Assembly (NCBI GenBank): GCA_902465115.1
Contig: CABQMC010000048.1
Location: forward strand, 1-9,378
Direction: 5' to 3'
From: an uncultured Collinsella sp.
GTDB taxonomy: Bacteria > Actinomycetota > Coriobacteriia > Coriobacteriales > Coriobacteriaceae
Length of the DNA: 9,378 bases
How positions within the stretch are numbered: the first letter of the stretch is position 1; every line of letters begins with the position of its first letter. The notes below the pieces were generated by a model. The model was not told the DNA's origin. It saw only the letters and a list, made by a program, of their open reading frames with translations, and did no database searches. Both the position numbers and the translations under genes were made by a program. Shown piece by piece: positions 5,980-9,378 of the stretch.

Positions 5980-6012
5980 CAAACACTGTAGTTAGCTAAA
6001 GGGGGAGTTCGC

Positions 6013-7614
6013 GTGTCTGCAACCATTAAACCCTTCACCGACGAGTTCGAAGAGTATGGTCGCGATGAGTCTCGCGCATCGGGCGAGGCCTCGAGCATCT
6101 CGTTTCCGACAACGGAAAACGAGGTCCGTGCCATTTTGGAAAAGCTCCATGCCGAGCGTGTCCCGGTAACGGTTCAGGGCGCCCGAACCGGCCTTGCCGC
6201 CGGTGCCGTGCCCCACGGCGGGCATATCCTCAATACTTCCCGTATGAATCGCTACTTGGGCCTTCGCCGCGATGAGCAGGGCCGCTTTCTTTTGCGTGTG
6301 GCGCCCGGCGTCTTGCTGTCTGAGCTGCGCAAGCAACTGGGCAAGAAAGTGCTGCCGACTGCCGGCTGGGACCAGGCATCGCTTGAGGCCTACGAGGAGT
6401 TCCAAGAAGCTCCCGAGCAATTCTTTCCCACCGATCCCACCGAGGCGTCTGCTTGCCTGGGCGGTATGGCGGCATGCAACGCTTCCGGCGCCCGTAGCTA
6501 TGCTTACGGCCCCATGCGCCCTCACGTCACGGGCCTTCATGTCGTGCTGACCGATGGCGACCTGCTCGAGCTTCACCGTGGCGAGGTTTTTGCACAGGGT
6601 CGTCGCCTTTCGCTCGTCACGGTGCAGGGCCGCACGCTCGAGCTCGACCTTCCCGACTACACCATGCCCAAAACCAAAAATGCTTCGGGCTATTTCGTTG
6701 CTGACGATATGGATGCCATCGATCTGTTTATCGGTGCGTGTGGCACACTCGGCGTCATCACCGAGCTCGAGATTGCCCTGCAGGTGGCGCCTGCGGTCGT
6801 TTGGGGCGTGAGCTGCTTCTTTGACAGCGAAGACAAGGCCGTGTCCTTCACCGATTCTGTGCGTCCCGTCCTGTCCCACGCGGCTGCCATCGAATATTTC
6901 GATGCGGGCGCCCTGGATATCCTGCGTCGTCAGCGTGAACAGTCGACCGCGTTCGCCTCGCTGCCGGCGCTCGACAAAGACGCCAAGGTCTGTGTCTACG
7001 TGGAACTCGACTGCGACGATGAAGCCCAAGCGACTGAGGAGCTGTATCACTTGGGGTGGGTACTAGAGCTTGCGGGCGGCAGCGACGATGCGACATGGGT
7101 CGCGCGCACCGAGGTCGATCGCGAGTGTCAGCGATTCTTCCGCCATGCGGTGCCCGAGAGCGTCAACATGCTCATCGACGAGCGTCGCCGCACGGATCCC
7201 ACCATCACTAAACTTGGCTCGGACATGTCGGTGCCCAACGCGCGCTTGGCCGATGTCATCGCCCTTTATCGCCGCACGTTGGCCGAAAGCGGGCTTGAAT
7301 CTGCCGCCTGGGGGCACATCGGTAACAACCATCTGCATGTGAACATTCTGCCGCGCGATGCGCAGGATTACCGCCGCGGCGGAGAACTCTTTGCCCAGTG
7401 GGCTTCCGAGGTCACGGCCATGGGCGGCGCCGTCTCCGCCGAACACGGCGTCGGCAAGATCAAGGCGGGCTTCTTGGAGACGATGTACGGTCACGAGGCC
7501 ATGGTCGAGTCGGCGCGGCTCAAGCTCCAGCTCGATCCTGCCGGGCAGCTGGGCCGCGGTAACCTGTTTTCGGAGAAGCTCTTGGATGAGCTCGTCCAGA
7601 AAGGGGGCGCGTGA
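6013..7614 (+). CDS. FAD-linked 2-hydroxyacid dehydrogenase (probable lactate dehydrogenase, GlcD/LctD family)
   Basis: This 533-aa flavoprotein oxidises a 2-hydroxyacid, most likely lactate, to the 2-oxoacid and passes electrons to the EtfBA pair encoded next to it. The start is the GTG at 6013, five bases after GGGGGAG (6001-6007). Residues about 30-258 form the PCMH-type FAD-binding domain: VQGARTGLAAGAVP (54-67), FPTDPTEAS (138-146), GGMAACNASGARS (150-162) and GTLGVITE (244-251). Residues about 260-520 form the FAD-oxidase C domain: GHIGNNHLH (434-442), a form of the conserved metal and substrate site, and SAEHGVGKIK (475-484). It is longer than GlcD or LctD (about 460-500 aa), partly through an extra stretch at about 113-136. 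It is cytoplasmic, with no signal or helix. The stop overlaps the etfB start region. Glycolate or D-2-hydroxyglutarate are alternative substrates; the sequence does not decide. Confidence 0.88.
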   Translation: MSATIKPFTDEFEEYGRDESRASGEASSISFPTTENEVRAILEKLHAERVPVTVQGARTGLAAGAVPHGGHILNTSRMNRYLGLRRDEQGRFLLRVAPGVLLSELRKQLGKKVLPTAGWDQASLEAYEEFQEAPEQFFPTDPTEASACLGGMAACNASGARSYAYGPMRPHVTGLHVVLTDGDLLELHRGEVFAQGRRLSLVTVQGRTLELDLPDYTMPKTKNASGYFVADDMDAIDLFIGACGTLGVITELEIALQVAPAVVWGVSCFFDSEDKAVSFTDSVRPVLSHAAAIEYFDAGALDILRRQREQSTAFASLPALDKDAKVCVYVELDCDDEAQATEELYHLGWVLELAGGSDDATWVARTEVDRECQRFFRHAVPESVNMLIDERRRTDPTITKLGSDMSVPNARLADVIALYRRTLAESGLESAAWGHIGNNHLHVNILPRDAQDYRRGGELFAQWASEVTAMGGAVSAEHGVGKIKAGFLETMYGHEAMVESARLKLQLDPAGQLGRGNLFSEKLLDELVQKGGA

Positions 7615-7616
7615 AG

Positions 7617-8432
7617 ATGAGCGATTTCCATATGGTGGTGTGCGTCAAGGCGGTGCCGGGCAGCACCGAGGTCAAGATGGACCCTAAGACCAATACCATC
7701 GTGCGCGATGGCAAACAGGCGGTCATTAATCCTTTTGACGCGAGCGCTTTGGAATGCGCGCTGGCGCTGAAGGACGACTTTATCGGCTTTGGCATGGACG
7801 TGCGCGTAACGGTGGTGTCGATGGGCATCCCCGCGACTGAATCGCTATTGCGCGACTGCATCGCCCGAGGCGCCGATGACGCACTGCTGCTGACCGATCG
7901 TGCCTTTGCAGGTGCCGATACCCTAGCAACCACCTATGCCCTCAAGTGCGGCATCGAGGCGCTCGACGAGGACTTCGACCTGCTCATCTGCGGCAAGATG
8001 GCGGTGGACGGCGATACGGCCCAGATTGGTCCCGAGCTTGCCGGTGCCTTTGAGATTCCCTGCGTGACCGACGTGAGCTGCGTGCAGAGCGCGGGCTTTA
8101 CGACCTGTGGTTCACTGGCGCTTGTTCACGGCTGCGATGCCGGCGAGGAGACGGTCTATCTTGAGATGCCGTGCGCGATGACGACTGCCAAGGAGATTGG
8201 CCAGCTGCGCATGCCGAGCATTGCCGGTATTCGTGCGGCCGAGGAGGCGGACGTACGCGTGGTCAACGCTGCCGACGTGAACGCGGACCCCGCGCGCTGC
8301 GGCCTTGCCGGCTCGCCGACACAGGTCGTGCGATCGTTTGTGCCCGACCGCGACCAAACGTGCGAGGCCGTTGACGGAACGGCGTCCGAGCAGGCGGCGA
8401 AACTTGCCAAGATTATCGAGGGGATGGCATAG
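7617..8432 (+). CDS. etfB: electron transfer flavoprotein beta subunit (EtfB, bifurcating type)
   Basis: This 271-aa subunit pairs with EtfA to carry electrons from the upstream dehydrogenase; in LctBCD-type complexes EtfB also holds the bifurcating FAD and binds NAD(H). Family blocks are CVKAVPGS (9-16), INPFDASALECALAL (37-51), LLTDRAFAGADTLATTYAL (91-109), CGKMAVDGDTAQIGPELA (125-142) and GLAGSPTQVVRSFVP (229-243). The DRAFAGADT block and VDGDTAQ motif are those of the anaerobic bifurcating group rather than of mitochondrial-type EtfB. The start chosen is ATG 7617, nine bases after AAGGGGG (7601-7607). A GTG at 7611 overlaps the previous stop but is only three bases from the same site. Both readings leave the gene coupled to the dehydrogenase. 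EtfA follows directly after the stop. Confidence 0.92.
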   Translation: MSDFHMVVCVKAVPGSTEVKMDPKTNTIVRDGKQAVINPFDASALECALALKDDFIGFGMDVRVTVVSMGIPATESLLRDCIARGADDALLLTDRAFAGADTLATTYALKCGIEALDEDFDLLICGKMAVDGDTAQIGPELAGAFEIPCVTDVSCVQSAGFTTCGSLALVHGCDAGEETVYLEMPCAMTTAKEIGQLRMPSIAGIRAAEEADVRVVNAADVNADPARCGLAGSPTQVVRSFVPDRDQTCEAVDGTASEQAAKLAKIIEGMA

Positions 8433-9378
8433 ATGAGCGGACTGATTATCGATAGCGAAGCCTGTATCGGCTGCGGTCGCTGCGTTCGCGCCTGTGCCTC
8501 GGGCGGCATCGTAGTGGAAGGCGAGCGGCCCAACCGTTGCGCCTGCGTAACCGACGGCTGCATCCTATGCGGCGGGTGCGTCGACGCCTGCCCCGTCAAC
8601 GCCATCTCGATCGAGCGCGACGAGGCCGCCGGTGCGGTGGACCTTGATGCATATCGTGACATTTGGGTCTTCGTGCAGACCGACGAGCACGATACGGTGA
8701 CTCCCGTTGCCTATGAGCTTATGGGCAAGGGCCGCGAGCTTGCCGATGCTCGTGGATGCCGTCTGGTGGCGCTGGTCGGTATGGGCCCCGAGGGCTCGCT
8801 TGGGGACCTCGAACTCCTGGTTTGTGCCGGCGCGGACGAGGTCATGGTCTGTCGCGACGAGCGTCTGCGCCAGAACGATGCGGAGGTTTACGCCCGGCTG
8901 ATCTGCGATTTGGTGGCAGAGCGCAAGCCCGAGGCCATTCTGTACGGTGCGACCGCCTTTGGCCGCGAACTGGCACCCGGCGTTGCCGTGCGTTTGCAGA
9001 CGGGCCTTACGGCTGACTGCACGGTGCTTTCGATGGATGCGGAGACGGGGCTGCTGCAACAGACGCGTCCGGCGTTTGGCGGCAACCTGATGGCCACCAT
9101 CGTCTGCCCCAATCATCGTCCCCAGATGGCAACGGTGCGTCCCGGCATCTTTAAGGCGTCCGACTTTGACTACGGCCGCTCCGGCACGATTACCCAGATA
9201 TCGCTTGCGGATGATGCTAAGGCACGTGTCGAGATCTCGATTCCCGCCGAGGAGTGGGGGCAGCAGACTTCGATTGCCGATGCCGAGCGCCTGGTCGTGG
9301 TGGGCCGCGGCATTGGCTCCAAGAAGAATCTGCCCCTGATGCAAAGGCTCGCTGAGGCTCTGGGAGCCGAGCTTGGTT
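8433..9378 (+). CDS. etfA: EtfA with N-terminal 2x[4Fe-4S] ferredoxin domain (LctC/CarE type), C-terminus cut off
   Basis: The frame is open from ATG 8433, touching the etfB stop, to the right edge: 315 full codons of a protein usually near 400 aa or more. GAGGGGA (8418-8424) lies eight bases upstream. Residues 1-60 form a ferredoxin domain: C11-x2-C14-x2-C17-x3-C21, then C43-x2-C46-x2-C49-x3-C53-P, enough for two [4Fe-4S] clusters. C36 and C38 are extra. Residues about 75-260 are the EtfA N-terminal domain, with YGATAFGRELAPGVAVRL (166-183), QTRPAFGGNLMATI (211-224) and RPGIF (235-239). VVVGRGIGS (about 289-297) opens the FAD-binding C-terminal domain, which lies mostly outside. EtfA with a fused ferredoxin domain is known from LctC and CarE of Acetobacterium, where it exchanges electrons with ferredoxin. 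This supports an electron-bifurcating or -confurcating role for the operon. Confidence 0.92.
   Translation, partial: MSGLIIDSEACIGCGRCVRACASGGIVVEGERPNRCACVTDGCILCGGCVDACPVNAISIERDEAAGAVDLDAYRDIWVFVQTDEHDTVTPVAYELMGKGRELADARGCRLVALVGMGPEGSLGDLELLVCAGADEVMVCRDERLRQNDAEVYARLICDLVAERKPEAILYGATAFGRELAPGVAVRLQTGLTADCTVLSMDAETGLLQQTRPAFGGNLMATIVCPNHRPQMATVRPGIFKASDFDYGRSGTITQISLADDAKARVEISIPAEEWGQQTSIADAERLVVVGRGIGSKKNLPLMQRLAEALGAELG

Larger units (their letters stand above)
5668..6012. other. 345-bp divergent intergenic region
   Basis: This region separates the minus-strand surface operon from the plus-strand lactate dehydrogenase/Etf operon and should hold both promoters. It contains candidate promoters in each direction, a TGACCAA direct repeat (5741-5758), an A6/T6 pair around 5798-5817, an odd-centred palindrome (5932-5942) and a long-range inverted repeat (5847-5859 with 5969-5979). 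A 94-codon open frame on the minus strand (5698-5982) has no Shine-Dalgarno site and a low-complexity-free but unfamiliar protein, so I treat this as non-coding. Confidence 0.6.

Noticed and set aside
5698..5982. 94-codon minus-strand open frame in the divergent intergenic region
   Set aside because: No Shine-Dalgarno site, no recognisable family, and it covers the region where promoters are expected.
3902..5999. Palindrome TTAGCTAA present before two Shine-Dalgarno sites (3902-3909 and 5992-5999)
   Set aside because: Only two copies of a short palindrome, on opposite strands and in different operons; chance cannot be excluded.
5992..7050. 352-codon minus-strand frame opposite the dehydrogenase gene
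   Set aside because: Antisense shadow in high-GC DNA; the plus strand carries all conserved FAD-oxidase motifs.
8565..9344. 259-codon minus-strand frame opposite etfA
   Set aside because: Antisense shadow of a well-recognised EtfA; the translation shows no family signature.

Overview
The window is a GC-rich bacterial chromosome segment. The gene content fits an anaerobic gut actinobacterium of the Coriobacteriia (Collinsella-like). Three things point there: GTG starts and purine-rich Shine-Dalgarno sites, an actinobacterial LAxTG-type sortase signal on a tiny exported protein, and a lactate dehydrogenase/EtfBA operon whose EtfA carries a ferredoxin domain. The genus is an inference from gene style; no marker gene is present. 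I found no tRNA, rRNA, CRISPR array, insertion sequence or integrase.

Layout. (1) 1-1539, minus strand: the N-terminal 513 codons of a TerB-N/TerB-C domain protein that runs off the left edge. It has no stop in the window and is the only sensible reading of this region. (2) 1627-2343, minus: a DUF554 (YqgA/YdfK-like) membrane protein. Upstream of it lies a 26-bp AT-rich inverted repeat that could be an operator. (3) 2462-5667, minus: five tightly packed genes. In transcription order they are a 98-aa cytoplasmic protein; a 169-aa protein with one N-terminal membrane helix and an extracytoplasmic domain (GTGA overlap); a 199-aa exported WxL-like protein; a 93-aa exported protein ending in an LAQTG sorting signal (17-bp overlap); and a 476-aa secreted cysteine-rich protein. 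Together they look like a cell-surface complex operon, similar in parts to the csc (WxL/LPxTG) clusters of Firmicutes. This is the least described part of the window. (4) 5668-6012: a 345-bp divergent intergenic region with candidate promoters in both directions, a TGACCAA direct repeat and a leader with inverted repeats. (5) 6013-9378, plus: an FAD-linked 2-hydroxyacid (probably lactate) dehydrogenase, EtfB, and an EtfA with an N-terminal 2x[4Fe-4S] ferredoxin domain that runs off the right edge.

How they work together. The right-hand operon matches the composition of the electron-confurcating lactate dehydrogenase complex LctBCD of Acetobacterium woodii, in which lactate oxidation with NAD+ is driven by reduced ferredoxin. 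The five-gene minus-strand operon probably builds an extracellular assembly whose parts are exported, membrane-tethered or sortase-anchored. The TerB-domain and DUF554 genes have their own Shine-Dalgarno sites and no evident link to the rest.
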